Source: Oceanococcus sp041624435
Lineage (GTDB): Bacteria > Pseudomonadota > Gammaproteobacteria > Nevskiales > Oceanococcaceae
Length of the DNA stretch: 64,000 nucleotides
Direction: 5' to 3'
Assembly (NCBI GenBank): GCA_041624435.1
Contig: JBFJVB010000004.1
Coordinates: 1-64,000 of the forward strand
Shown: in pieces, positions 1-8,249 of the stretch
Layout: the number at the start of each line of letters is the position of its first letter
Position numbering within the stretch: position 1 is the first letter of the stretch
The notes under the pieces: generated by a model
Databases searched by the model: none
What the model saw: only the letters and a program-made list of their open reading frames with translations
What the model was told of the DNA's origin: nothing
Program-made: the position numbers and the translations under genes

Positions 1-157
1 CCTCGCAATCGTACTTAAATTGACGTTCGCTTGAATGCTCTTTTAACAAATGGCCTCGCCACTTCTCAAGGAGCACCCGCACAAATTACTTGCTTGATTT
101 TTAAAGAACTTTTGACCCAGCTCCCCGCCCTTCAATAGGCAGTCAGTGCGTCAAGGA
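1..157 (-). other. Leader of a ribosomal RNA operon (16S gene lies beyond the left edge)
   Basis: Read on the minus strand, this stretch matches the leader that precedes 16S rRNA in gammaproteobacteria. A boxA antitermination element (GTTCTTTAAAAATC) lies at about 96-110. It is followed by CAAGCAAGTAATTTGTGCGG and GTGCTC, the arrangement known from Pseudomonas and Escherichia rrn leaders. The mature 16S sequence itself is not reached. The strong promoter just upstream (164-191) supports the reading. The tyrS gene directly upstream, as in Pseudomonas, fits an rrn operon at this place. Confidence 0.85.
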
Positions 158-163
158 GGGCGT

Positions 164-191
164 ATTATAGAGGCCTAAATCGAGCCGTCAA
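164..191 (-). promoter_or_regulatory. Strong rrn P1-type sigma-70 promoter
   Basis: On the minus strand there is a -35 box TTGACG (186-191) and a perfect -10 box TATAAT (164-169), separated by 16 bp. A G/C-rich discriminator (ACGCCC) follows, the kind linked to stringent control. The A/T-rich tract upstream (about 205-232) resembles an UP element. Transcription would start near 157 and run left into the rRNA leader. Confidence 0.85.
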
Positions 192-249
192 CCGTTTACC
201 GGATTTAATTTTCGTTTTCTTTACAATCAAGGGCTTAGCGCCCCAGGCA

Positions 250-1470
250 TTATCCACCAGCCACTTTGACGCGCGCGATACGTCGCTTGCCGACCTGGAA
301 CAGGGCTTCTTCACCGGCCTTGAACTGCTGATTGGCATCACTGGCCCGTTGCTGATCGATTCGCACCGCTCCCTGCTTGACCATGCGCATCGCCTCGGAA
401 CTGCTGCTGACCAGCCCGGACTCACGCAGCAGATGAGCCAGACCAATTACGCCGCCATCCCCCGGAGCCACCTCACACGCGGGAATATCCTCCGGCAACA
501 GGCCCTGACTGAAACGGCGATCAAACTGCTGCCTGGCCTGCTTGCCGGCCTCCTCTCCGTGAAACCGGGCCGTGAGCTCCTGGGCCAGCTCCATCTTCAC
601 CGCCTTGGGGTGAACCTCGCCACTGGCCACACCGTCGCGCAGCTGCTTCACCTGGTCAAGGGTCTGAAAGCTGAGCAATTCATAGTAACGCCACATCAGC
701 TCGTCGGAAATCGACATCAGCTTGCCAAACATGTCCTCCGGCGGCTCGTTGATACCGATGTAGTTGTCCAGGGATTTGGACATTTTCTGCACCCCGTCCA
801 GGCCTTCCAGAATGGGCATCGTGATCACCAGCTGCTGAGGCTGACCGGCGTTGGCTTGCAGCTGGCGGCCGACCAGCAGATTGAATTTCTGATCCGTACC
901 TCCCAGCTCAACATCCGAGCGCAGCGCCACCGAGTCCTGTCCCTGCATCAAGGGATAGAGGAACTCGTGAATCGCGATGGATTGACCACTCTTGTAACGG
1001 CGATCGAAATCATCGCGTTCGAGCATACGGGCGACGGTGTATTGCGCGGCCAGCTTGATCATGTCGGCCGCATCCATCTGATTGAGCCAGGTGGAATTGA
1101 ACTCGATACGGGTTTTTTGCCGATCCAACACCTTATATATCTGTTCGGCATAGGTGCGGGCATTCTCCTGGACCTGAGCTTCGGTCAGGGGCTGGCGGGT
1201 GACGTTTTTTCCGCTAGGATCACCGATTCTGCCGGTGAAATCACCGATCAGAAACACCACATCGTGGCCTTGAAGCTGGAACTGGCGCAGTTTGTTCAGC
1301 AGCACGGTGTGGCCTAAATGCAAGTCCGGAGCAGTGGGGTCAAAACCGGCCTTGATCACCAGCGGTCGACCTTCTTTTTGAGCCTCTTGCAGGCGGGTTT
1401 TCAAACCCTCATGCGGGATCAGCTCGGCAACGCCGCGGGTCAATTCGGCGACCTGATTCTCTAGATTCAT
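250..1470 (-). CDS. tyrS: Tyrosyl-tRNA synthetase
   Basis: This 406-residue class I aminoacyl-tRNA synthetase charges tRNA-Tyr. The HIGH-type signature is HLGH within DLHLGHTVLLNKL (about residues 50-62). The KMSKS loop KMSKSLDNY lies about two thirds along, and the C-terminus carries an S4-type RNA-binding domain ending near GKRRIARVKV. Length and sequence fit the longer bacterial TyrRS subtype of about 400 residues. The start ATG (1468-1470) gives the expected N-terminus. The gene is divergent from the M23 peptidase gene and lies directly upstream of the leftward rrn promoter, as in Pseudomonas. Confidence 0.97.
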   Translation of the reverse strand: MNLENQVAELTRGVAELIPHEGLKTRLQEAQKEGRPLVIKAGFDPTAPDLHLGHTVLLNKLRQFQLQGHDVVFLIGDFTGRIGDPSGKNVTRQPLTEAQVQENARTYAEQIYKVLDRQKTRIEFNSTWLNQMDAADMIKLAAQYTVARMLERDDFDRRYKSGQSIAIHEFLYPLMQGQDSVALRSDVELGGTDQKFNLLVGRQLQANAGQPQQLVITMPILEGLDGVQKMSKSLDNYIGINEPPEDMFGKLMSISDELMWRYYELLSFQTLDQVKQLRDGVASGEVHPKAVKMELAQELTARFHGEEAGKQARQQFDRRFSQGLLPEDIPACEVAPGDGGVIGLAHLLRESGLVSSSSEAMRMVKQGAVRIDQQRASDANQQFKAGEEALFQVGKRRIARVKVAGG

Positions 1471-1581
1471 TGTTTAATATTTTTCTATGCTTAGGGCGAT
1501 GTGTTCGCAACACACCGCAAGAAAGTGCCGTATCTCTATGAAAACACTAGTCATGCACAAATGAATAACGTAGACTGCAAT

Positions 1582-1617
1582 CCCAACACCTGCTCGGGGT
1601 GCAAGATTGGTGTTGGG
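1582..1617 (+). promoter_or_regulatory. Inverted repeat covering the ribosome binding site of the M23 peptidase gene
   Basis: CCCAACACC (1582-1590) and GGTGTTGGG (1609-1617) form a perfect 9-bp stem with an 18-nt loop. An additional TGC/GCA pairing is possible inside the loop. The right arm overlaps the G-rich Shine-Dalgarno tract (about 1615-1619) that sits 8-9 nt before the ATG at 1629. In RNA this would hide the ribosome binding site. A regulatory role is inferred from position only. Confidence 0.45.
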
Positions 1618-1628
1618 GGATACTAGCC

Positions 1629-3185
1629 ATGAAGTTTGACTACATTGTACCGGAGGCCACCGGCCATCAGAGTTCCGGACATCTAACCACGGTAGCATTC
1701 GCCCTGCTGGCGCTCAGCATCGTCGGTTATCTGGTCGATGGCGAACCGAAAACAGCCGCCGCCGCAACGGATACTTCCGCCCGGCCCATGGCGCGCTCGG
1801 CCGCTGCCAGCCTGCAGGAAATCCACGCCCAGCGGGGCCCCGCGCCATTCCTGAGCGAACTGCGCCTGATTGGCAGCGCGCACGCGATGGCGCCGCGCCC
1901 GATCACCGCGATCGATCTGCCCAAACGGTTCTCGGTGGACCTGCCCGTCCCTGCGGCCCATTCCCCTCTGGCTTCCACCACGCAGACCCACACCGCAGCT
2001 GCCGTCGCGATTGAAACGGCGGCCGCCCCCGTCTCGGCAACCGCCGAAGCCGTCCCGGCCGAGCCTCAAACCGTGAGCAAACTGCTGTCCGTCAAGGAAG
2101 GCGACTCACTGTCCCTGCTGTTTGATCGACACCAGCTCAAAGCCGCGGACTGGATCGCCCTGTCGAAGGTTCCCGGAGCGGCCAAACGCCTGCGCCGGCT
2201 GCAGCCCGGCGACACGCTCAGCGCGGAGCTCAATCACGCCAACGAGGTGATGAGTCTGCGAGTCAGGCTCGACGACGCGAGCACCTTGCAGCTGGACCGC
2301 ACCGCCAGCAACGATTTCGCTCTGACCCTGCTCGAGGATGAACTGGAAGTCCGGGAAATCACCGCTCAGGGCATCATTGACAGCTCTTTGTTCCTCAGCG
2401 CCAAGAGCGCCGGCCTGTCCGACCGCCTGACGATGGAACTCACCGACATTTTCGCCTGGGATGTGGACTTTGCCCTGGACATTCGGGCCAGCGACTCCTT
2501 CAGCGTGTTGTACGAAGAAATCTATCGCGACGGGAAAAAGCTCAAGGACGGCAACATCCTGGCCGCAGAGTTCATCAACCGGGATCGCACGATCCGGGCT
2601 TTACGCTACACCAATGAGGCTGGCGTAAGCGCCTATTACTCGCCCCAGGGCGAACCGATGAAAAAGGCCTTCTTGCGCTCTCCGGTGGATTTCGCCCGGA
2701 TCAGTTCGCGCTTCTCCAACGGCCGCAAGCACCCGATCCTGAACAAGATTCGCGCGCATAAAGGCGTCGATTACGCGGCGGCGGGCGGCACCCCGGTCAA
2801 GGCCGCCGGTGCCGGAAAAGTGGTTTTTGCCGGCGTCAAGGGCGGCTACGGCAATGTGCTGATCATCCAGCACGCCGGCAAATACAAGACCCTGTATGCC
2901 CATTTGCAGAACTTTCGCCGCGGCATTCGGCGCGGCGTCAGTGTCAGCCAGGGCCAGACCATCGGTTACGTTGGCATGACCGGTCTGGCCACCGGCCCGC
3001 ATCTACATTATGAATTCCAGATTGATAACCGCCATGTCAACCCTCTGACGGTCAAATTGCCCAGCGCACCCAAGATCGCCGCAGCCAAACTGGAGCTGTT
3101 CAAATCCGAAACCGCCATTTTGCTGAGCAAACTGGATGCGATCAGACAGAACGCTCCGCTGACTGAAATCGCCGACGCGCGCTAG
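1629..3185 (+). CDS. MepM-like M23 family murein endopeptidase
   Basis: This 518-residue protein is anchored by one N-terminal transmembrane segment (about residues 19-34), followed by an Ala/Pro-rich linker. A LysM/OapA-like domain spans about residues 147-200 and an inhibitory or linker region follows. The C-terminal LytM/M23 zinc peptidase domain has HKGVDY (His about 377, Asp about 381) and HLHYE (about 458-460), so the metal ligands are intact. Family members cut peptidoglycan cross-links in the periplasm to allow wall growth. I chose ATG 1629, with the GGGGGA tract upstream, over an in-frame GTG at 1599 that lies inside a predicted hairpin loop. Neighbours match the Pseudomonas locus, except that anmK is missing between this gene and erpA. 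Confidence 0.93.
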   Translation: MKFDYIVPEATGHQSSGHLTTVAFALLALSIVGYLVDGEPKTAAAATDTSARPMARSAAASLQEIHAQRGPAPFLSELRLIGSAHAMAPRPITAIDLPKRFSVDLPVPAAHSPLASTTQTHTAAAVAIETAAAPVSATAEAVPAEPQTVSKLLSVKEGDSLSLLFDRHQLKAADWIALSKVPGAAKRLRRLQPGDTLSAELNHANEVMSLRVRLDDASTLQLDRTASNDFALTLLEDELEVREITAQGIIDSSLFLSAKSAGLSDRLTMELTDIFAWDVDFALDIRASDSFSVLYEEIYRDGKKLKDGNILAAEFINRDRTIRALRYTNEAGVSAYYSPQGEPMKKAFLRSPVDFARISSRFSNGRKHPILNKIRAHKGVDYAAAGGTPVKAAGAGKVVFAGVKGGYGNVLIIQHAGKYKTLYAHLQNFRRGIRRGVSVSQGQTIGYVGMTGLATGPHLHYEFQIDNRHVNPLTVKLPSAPKIAAAKLELFKSETAILLSKLDAIRQNAPLTEIADAR

Positions 3186-3190
3186 AGCTT

Positions 3191-3213
3191 CGGCCCGCCT
3201 CTGGCTCGGGCCG
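3191..3213 (+). terminator. Hairpin 3' of the M23 peptidase gene
   Basis: CGGCCCG (3191-3197) and CGGGCCG (3207-3213) form a perfect 7-bp stem with a 9-nt loop, 5 nt after the stop codon. No T-run follows, so it may be a weak terminator or only stabilise the mRNA end. It lies between convergent genes. Confidence 0.4.
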
Positions 3214-3239
3214 CCAGATCGGCAAGCAGACCGCTTAAC

Positions 3240-3572
3240 TCATACCGAAAACGAGGAACCGCAGCCACAGGTGGTGCTGGCATTGGGATTGCGGATCACG
3301 AACTGGGCGCCATTGAGGTCGTCCTTGTAGTCGATTTCCGCCCCGACGAGGTACTGGAAGCTCATCGGGTCGACGACCAGCCAGACGCCTTGTTTTTCGA
3401 TGCGCGTATCCCCTTCGTCTTCGTTCTCGTCGAAGGTAAAGCCATATTGAAAGCCGGAACAGCCACCCCCGGACACGAACACCCGCAACTTCAGATTCGG
3501 ATTCTCCTCATCTTCCATCAAGGCTTTCACCTTTGAAGCCGCCGCGTCAGTAAACACCAGTGGCTCATTCAT
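3240..3572 (-). CDS. erpA: Iron-sulfur cluster insertion protein ErpA
   Basis: This A-type Fe-S carrier has 110 residues, the usual family length. The three cluster cysteines are present: Cys38 in GGGCSGFQY and the C-terminal pair in TTCGCGSSF. It delivers Fe-S clusters to client proteins such as isoprenoid-synthesis enzymes. Its start codon overlaps the stop of the upstream DUF6776 gene by 4 bp (ATGA type), so it is the last gene of an argC-DUF6776-erpA operon. Confidence 0.96.
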   Translation of the reverse strand: MNEPLVFTDAAASKVKALMEDEENPNLKLRVFVSGGGCSGFQYGFTFDENEDEGDTRIEKQGVWLVVDPMSFQYLVGAEIDYKDDLNGAQFVIRNPNASTTCGCGSSFSV

Positions 3573-4315
3573 CTTGCGCTCTCTTCAGCCTTTGAGGCCG
3601 TCATTAAATCATTCCAAACATAGGTTTCAGTCCAGTCCACCCGTCTCTTTCCGGCGGGAATCAGCCCCACCTTAAGACGCAAGGGCGCGAAATCCTCGGG
3701 CAGACGGAATTGGCCGAAAAGCTCCGTATAGTAACGAAACTCATAGCTCGGCGAAAAGCTACCACCGACCATCAGCTCACTCAACCGCATACTCTTGACC
3801 CGATCACCAACCATTCCTTCCAAACGCATTGCCAGCACACCTTTGGCATCCACGGCCTGACGCACCGGCTGCAGTAGAGTGACACGAAACTGAAAGGTTC
3901 GTTCCCCCAGTGCATCCAGAACCAGCTTGTACACCTGGATACCATCCGGGCTTTCTTCGGGCGATACGATCCCCCGATAGAACGCCAACTGCTCATGCAG
4001 TTTGGAAATGACCATGTCCTTGTCCTGCAGCGCGTCGCGAACCCCGTTGCAGGCCTCCTGCTCGACCACGACGGACTGCTTCAGATAGGCCAACTCTTCA
4101 CGCAACTGACGGCGCTCACGCTCCAGGACCTGAACCCGCTTTTCCAGACCAAGGCGTGCGTCCTGGGCGGCGCTGAGTTCCGCTCCGTCAAGGATGTCCG
4201 GTGCGGGCCTGAAGATTTCCAGCAAGACTGCCCCCAATACCGCACCGCATACCACCCACCACAGCAGCACGACCCGGGGATGCCGGATCAAGGCACGCCA
4301 GCGAGCCCGGTTCAA
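3569..4315 (-). CDS. DUF6776-like membrane-anchored coiled-coil protein
   Basis: The function is unknown. The protein has one N-terminal transmembrane helix (about residues 13-33), then a coiled coil (about 50-90, rich in LEKRVQVLERERRQL-like heptads). A mainly beta C-terminal domain follows. The frame stays open upstream to 4426 but that overlaps argC. I prefer the TTG at 4315, whose TTGA overlaps the argC stop, giving 248 residues. It corresponds in position to the uncharacterised protein between argC and erpA in Pseudomonas (the PA0664 position). Topology suggests a periplasmic domain tied to the inner membrane. The start is the least certain part. Confidence 0.8.
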   Translation of the reverse strand: MNRARWRALIRHPRVVLLWWVVCGAVLGAVLLEIFRPAPDILDGAELSAAQDARLGLEKRVQVLERERRQLREELAYLKQSVVVEQEACNGVRDALQDKDMVISKLHEQLAFYRGIVSPEESPDGIQVYKLVLDALGERTFQFRVTLLQPVRQAVDAKGVLAMRLEGMVGDRVKSMRLSELMVGGSFSPSYEFRYYTELFGQFRLPEDFAPLRLKVGLIPAGKRRVDWTETYVWNDLMTASKAEESAR

Positions 4316-5349
4316 GGCAGCAAGGCCGGAGCTTCCAGGCCCGCGGATTGAGCCAGGCCGAACATCAGGTTCATGCACTGAACAGCCTGGCCGGATGCGC
4401 CTCGCACCAGATTGTCGATGACGCACAGGACAATGACCTGCTCATCGCGCTGGACCACGGCCAGACGCGCCATATTGGATCCCCTGACGCTGCGAGTCTG
4501 TGGGTGACTGCCGGCCGGCATCACATCGACAAACGGAGCCTCGACAAAAGCCTGCTCGAAGGTCTTTTGCAGATCGACACCCGAGGTTTTCAAGCGCGCA
4601 TACACCGTGGCGTGAATGCCTCGAACCTGCGGCAACAGATGCGGTTGAAACAGACACTTCACCGGCTCGCCGGCGATGTCACTCAGACCCTGCTCGATTT
4701 CCGGCTGATGGCGGTGGCCACTGCTGGCATAGGCGGAAAAGTTATCTGCCGTTTCACAGAACAAAGACCCGATCTTGGCCGTCCGACCCGCCCCGGAAAC
4801 ACCTGACTTGCAATCCGCAATGATTCCCGCGGTCTCGATCAGACCGTCTTGCAGCAGGGGCAGCAGCGCCAACTGCACCGAGGTGGGATAACAGCCGGGA
4901 CACGCTACCAGCTGCGCGCTGGCGAGACTGGGCCCAGCCACTTCCGGCAGGCCATACACGGCCCGAGCGAGATACTCCTGCGCAGTATGGGCCTGACCAT
5001 ACCAATCCAGCCACTGAACCGGATCACGCAGGCGAAAATCAGCGGAAAGATCAATCACCCGGCAGCCGCGTTGGAGCAATTCCGGCACGCCGGCCATCGC
5101 CGCGCCGTGCGGGGTCGCGAAAAACACCACATCGGCAACATCCGCCAGGGCGCTCATTTGCGGCGCAGAATAGGCCAGCTCATAGTGTCCCCGCAGATTG
5201 GGGAAGATCTCGGCCACAGGCCGTCCGGCCTCCTGACGGGAGGTCACCGCGACCACTTCGACGGCCGGATGACCCGCCAGAAGGCGCAACAATTCCGCCC
5301 CGGTGTACCCGGTAGCTCCGACGATGGCGACGCGCAATTTATCGGTCAT
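4312..5349 (-). CDS. argC: N-acetyl-gamma-glutamyl-phosphate reductase
   Basis: This 345-residue protein catalyses the NADPH-dependent reduction of N-acetylglutamyl phosphate, the third step of arginine synthesis. The Rossmann motif VGATGYTGAE is at the N-terminus and the catalytic cysteine sits in ACPGCYPT. The ATG at 5349 gives the typical MTDKLRVAIVGATG start; an upstream in-frame ATG at 5382 would add 11 atypical residues. It is the first gene of the operon with DUF6776 and erpA, and is divergent from the ClC gene with only 39 bp between the starts. Confidence 0.96.
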   Translation of the reverse strand: MTDKLRVAIVGATGYTGAELLRLLAGHPAVEVVAVTSRQEAGRPVAEIFPNLRGHYELAYSAPQMSALADVADVVFFATPHGAAMAGVPELLQRGCRVIDLSADFRLRDPVQWLDWYGQAHTAQEYLARAVYGLPEVAGPSLASAQLVACPGCYPTSVQLALLPLLQDGLIETAGIIADCKSGVSGAGRTAKIGSLFCETADNFSAYASSGHRHQPEIEQGLSDIAGEPVKCLFQPHLLPQVRGIHATVYARLKTSGVDLQKTFEQAFVEAPFVDVMPAGSHPQTRSVRGSNMARLAVVQRDEQVIVLCVIDNLVRGASGQAVQCMNLMFGLAQSAGLEAPALLP

Positions 5350-5388
5350 GCTTGTTCCAGCGAAGAAAAAAATGCGCGACAAGGTAAC

Positions 5389-7149
5389 ATGCGTCGCGCA
5401 ATGAAAGGTGACTCACTTTGGACCCAGGGCTTGAGGTTGATGTTCCCGGTGGCAGCGCCACCCGGGATCATCGCCATTTCGCTGCTGGGCTGTTTGTGCG
5501 GTATCGTCGCAGGTCTGGCGATTTCGGCCTTGCACGTGCTCATCGATCTGGCGCGGCTGGCCTTTGAGCACGTCAGCATACCGTTCGCATCCGGCGCCGA
5601 CCAATTGCCCGCGCTGTTTCTGGCCCCGTTGCTCGGGGCGCTGCTGGTCGGCCTGATCTATCAGTTCATCAAGCCGTACTTCCGCAACAGCGGTCTGGTG
5701 CATATCGTTGAACGGCTGATGCACCATCAGGGCCACCTTCCCCTGCAAAACAGCCTGGCCAATTTTTTCGGCTCGGTGATTGCAATCGGCTCCGGTCAGA
5801 TCGTCGGCCGGGAAGGCGCCGCCACCCATCTGGGCGCGGCGGGCGGCAGCTTCATCGGCCGATACCTGGAATTGCCCCACAGCACCGTGCGCGCTCTGGT
5901 CGGCTGCGGCGCGGCGGCCGGCATCGCAGCCTCTTTCAACACGCCGCTGGCCGGGGTCATTCTGACCATGGAAGTGATTGTCATGGAGTATTCGGTGATG
6001 GGCCTGGCGCCGACGATCATCGCGGCGGTCAGCGCCAATGCGGTTGCGCACGTCTGGCTCAATTCACACCCGACGCTGAGCGTAAGCACCACGGAACTGG
6101 AATCGCTCCGGCAACTGCCGTTCCTGCTGCTCACCGGCGCGGTACTGGGAATCTGCGCCGCGGCCTACAGCCGTAGCATCGCCTGGCTGACCCGGCGTAT
6201 CCGGACCATCCCGGTCTGGATTTGCATGGGCGTGACCGGACTGACCACCGGCCTGTTCGCCTGGGCCTTGCCGCAGGTCGGCCAGGATGGCTTCGTCAGC
6301 ATCAATACGGCTTTGTCCGGGGATCTGCCCTTGCTGGTCTCGCTGGCCCTGGGCGGCATCGTGCTGATCTGTTCCAGCCTGGCGATCGCCAGCGCCATTC
6401 CTGGCGGCATCATCATGCCCTGCATGCTGGCCGGCGCTTGCCTGGGCAGTGCCCTGGGACAGCTCGGACATTTTGGCCTGGGCATGCCCAGCAGCGATGT
6501 GGCCCTGTATGCCCTGCTCGGCCTCGGGGCGATGATGGGCGCGGTCCTGCAGGCCCCGCTCACCGCGCTGATCGTGATTCTGGAGCTCTCCGGGCGAACC
6601 GACATGCTGTTTGCCGCGATGCTGACGGTCATCACCGCGGTGCTGGTCAGTCGTCAGGCCAATGGCAACGAGTCCATCGTCGCCCTGTTGCTGAAGAACC
6701 GCGGCCTGGATTTCCGCAACGATCCGGTCTCACAATCCCTGCGCCGCATCAGCGTCATGGCCGCGATGAATCGAAGCTTCTCGGCAACAGACGAGCAGCT
6801 AAGTCTGGATCAGGCCCGGGAAATTCTCCTCAACCGCCCCGACTGGGCCTTGATCAGGCCCGAGGCCGGGAATGCCTATGTGATCAGTGCAGCCGATATC
6901 CGCCACGCCGTGAGTGCCGCAGAGGCCGCGGACAAACCTGGCGACAGCATTATCAATCTGGCCAAGATTCCGGCCGACCGGCGCCAGTGCGCTCCGGTCC
7001 ATCTGCGGGCCTCACTGCAGGAAGCCTGGGAAACCTTCGAACAGACCGGCGCCGAAGCCCTGTTCGTGGAGCGTCAGACCCAGCATGATCAGAAAGTGAC
7101 CTACGGCATCCTGACCCGCAAGGCTGTGGAAAAAGCCTATCGGCCATGA
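5389..7149 (+). CDS. ClC family chloride channel/transporter with degenerate CBS-like tail
   Basis: This 586-residue ClC protein has many membrane helices. The gating glutamate is kept in VGREGA (about residue 142) and the pore motifs FNTPLAG and PGGIIMPCMLAG are present. The position matching the internal proton glutamate of E. coli ClC (Glu203) reads Val (TMEV, about residue 196), as in ClC channels and ClcB-like proteins, so proton coupling is doubtful. The first selectivity motif GSGIP is degenerate (NSGLV). The soluble C-terminal 130 residues look like weak CBS repeats. ATG 5389 is preceded by AAGGT. A second ATG at 5401 is possible. Confidence 0.92.
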   Translation: MRRAMKGDSLWTQGLRLMFPVAAPPGIIAISLLGCLCGIVAGLAISALHVLIDLARLAFEHVSIPFASGADQLPALFLAPLLGALLVGLIYQFIKPYFRNSGLVHIVERLMHHQGHLPLQNSLANFFGSVIAIGSGQIVGREGAATHLGAAGGSFIGRYLELPHSTVRALVGCGAAAGIAASFNTPLAGVILTMEVIVMEYSVMGLAPTIIAAVSANAVAHVWLNSHPTLSVSTTELESLRQLPFLLLTGAVLGICAAAYSRSIAWLTRRIRTIPVWICMGVTGLTTGLFAWALPQVGQDGFVSINTALSGDLPLLVSLALGGIVLICSSLAIASAIPGGIIMPCMLAGACLGSALGQLGHFGLGMPSSDVALYALLGLGAMMGAVLQAPLTALIVILELSGRTDMLFAAMLTVITAVLVSRQANGNESIVALLLKNRGLDFRNDPVSQSLRRISVMAAMNRSFSATDEQLSLDQAREILLNRPDWALIRPEAGNAYVISAADIRHAVSAAEAADKPGDSIINLAKIPADRRQCAPVHLRASLQEAWETFEQTGAEALFVERQTQHDQKVTYGILTRKAVEKAYRP

Positions 7150-7234
7150 GCCTGCCGGCTCTCTTCGGCGCTTTCCCAAGACCGAGGGAAGGAAGCTTTT
7201 GGCCGTTAGCCTCGCAGCCCGTTAGAATCTGCCG

Positions 7235-7657
7235 ATGCTCTGGATCAAAGCCTTTCACATCATCGCCATTGTCACCTGGTTCGCCGGCCTGTTCTACTTG
7301 CCACGGCTGTTTGTCTATCACGCCGACACGACCGACGAAACTGGCAGCGCCCGGTTCAAGATCATGGAGCGACGCCTGCTGAAACTCACCAACGTGGGTG
7401 CGGCCCTGAGCCTGGTCTTCGGTCTCTGGCTATTGCTGGGCTGGCGCGGGGACCTGCTCCACAGCGGCGGCTGGTTTCATGCGAAAATGGCCCTGGTGCT
7501 GGGACTTTTCGCCTACCATCACATCTGCGGACGCTTCGTCTTCCAGTTCAGTCAGGACCGCAACACGCGCAGCGCCCGTTACTACCGGTTTTTCAATGAG
7601 GTCCCGGCGCTGCTGCTGATCGGCATCGTGATTCTGGCGGTCGTCAAACCGTTCTGA
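7235..7657 (+). CDS. hemJ: Protoporphyrinogen oxidase HemJ
   Basis: This 140-residue membrane protein has about four helices and matches the HemJ/UPF0093 family, which oxidises protoporphyrinogen IX during haem synthesis. The family-typical N-terminus LWIKAFHIIAIVTWFAGLFY contains a conserved His. Further histidines occur in GGWFHAKM and YHHICGRF. Its neighbourhood near argC is shared with Pseudomonas. The gene is convergent with bacterioferritin, which makes two iron/haem genes side by side. Confidence 0.95.
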   Translation: MLWIKAFHIIAIVTWFAGLFYLPRLFVYHADTTDETGSARFKIMERRLLKLTNVGAALSLVFGLWLLLGWRGDLLHSGGWFHAKMALVLGLFAYHHICGRFVFQFSQDRNTRSARYYRFFNEVPALLLIGIVILAVVKPF

Positions 7658-7668
7658 GAAATCCGGCT

Positions 7669-8133
7669 TTACAGCTGGCTTTGCAGGTAGTTCTGCAGAC
7701 CAACCTTGCCGATGATGTCCAGCTGAGTCTCCAGCCAGTCGATGTGCTCTTCTTCGCTTTCCTGAATCCGCACGAAGATCTCGCGGCTCACATAATCACC
7801 GGCTGATTCGCAATAGCTGATGGCTTCTCTGTACAGCGGATGAGCATCCAGCTCCAGGGCCAGGTCGGCGCGCAGGCATTCTTCAACGTTTTCGCCGATC
7901 CGCAACCGCCCGAGATCCTGCATGTTCGGCAGGCCTTCCAGAAACAGGACTCGTTCGGTCAGGGTATCGGCGTGCTTCATCTCGTCGATCGACTCTTCGT
8001 ACTCATGCTTGGCCAGGGCGCTCAGGCCCCAGTTCTTGTACATGCGCGAATGCAAAAAGTACTGATTGATTGCGGTCAGCTCTGCTTTCAGGCCACGGTT
8101 CAGATATTCGATGACCTTGGGATCGCCTTGCAT
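7669..8133 (-). CDS. bfr: Bacterioferritin
   Basis: This 154-residue haem-containing ferritin subunit stores iron as a 24-mer. All di-iron ferroxidase ligands are present at canonical positions: Glu18, Glu51, His54, Glu94, Glu127 and His130. Met52, the haem ligand, is also present. The paired ferredoxin gene bfd lies immediately upstream on the same strand. A palindrome related to the Fur-like boxes of this region lies about 100 bp before the start. Confidence 0.98.
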   Translation of the reverse strand: MQGDPKVIEYLNRGLKAELTAINQYFLHSRMYKNWGLSALAKHEYEESIDEMKHADTLTERVLFLEGLPNMQDLGRLRIGENVEECLRADLALELDAHPLYREAISYCESAGDYVSREIFVRIQESEEEHIDWLETQLDIIGKVGLQNYLQSQL

Positions 8134-8230
8134 GAAGATACGCCTTGTAAATAGAGCCGTTAAGGATACGCCACTACGCCGCTGAAATCAACGTAAGCGA
8201 TTGTTTTTTAGCTATATTTTAGTGGTAGCA

Positions 8231-8249
8231 CGAATCAGAATGATTCGCA
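8231..8249 (-). promoter_or_regulatory. Palindromic Fur-box-like site upstream of bfr
   Basis: CGAATCA-GAA-TGATTCG (8231-8247) is a perfect 7-3-7 palindrome between the bfd stop and bfr. On the minus strand it reads TGCGAATCATT, the same core as the Fur-like box at 8506-8520. It could be an operator for bfr. It could instead be a short RNA hairpin after bfd, but no U-run follows. Confidence 0.4.

Noticed and set aside
4849..5388. N-terminal extension of the ClC gene
   Set aside because: It overlaps argC on the other strand and is not like any ClC protein. ATG 5389 with AAGGT upstream fits the family start.
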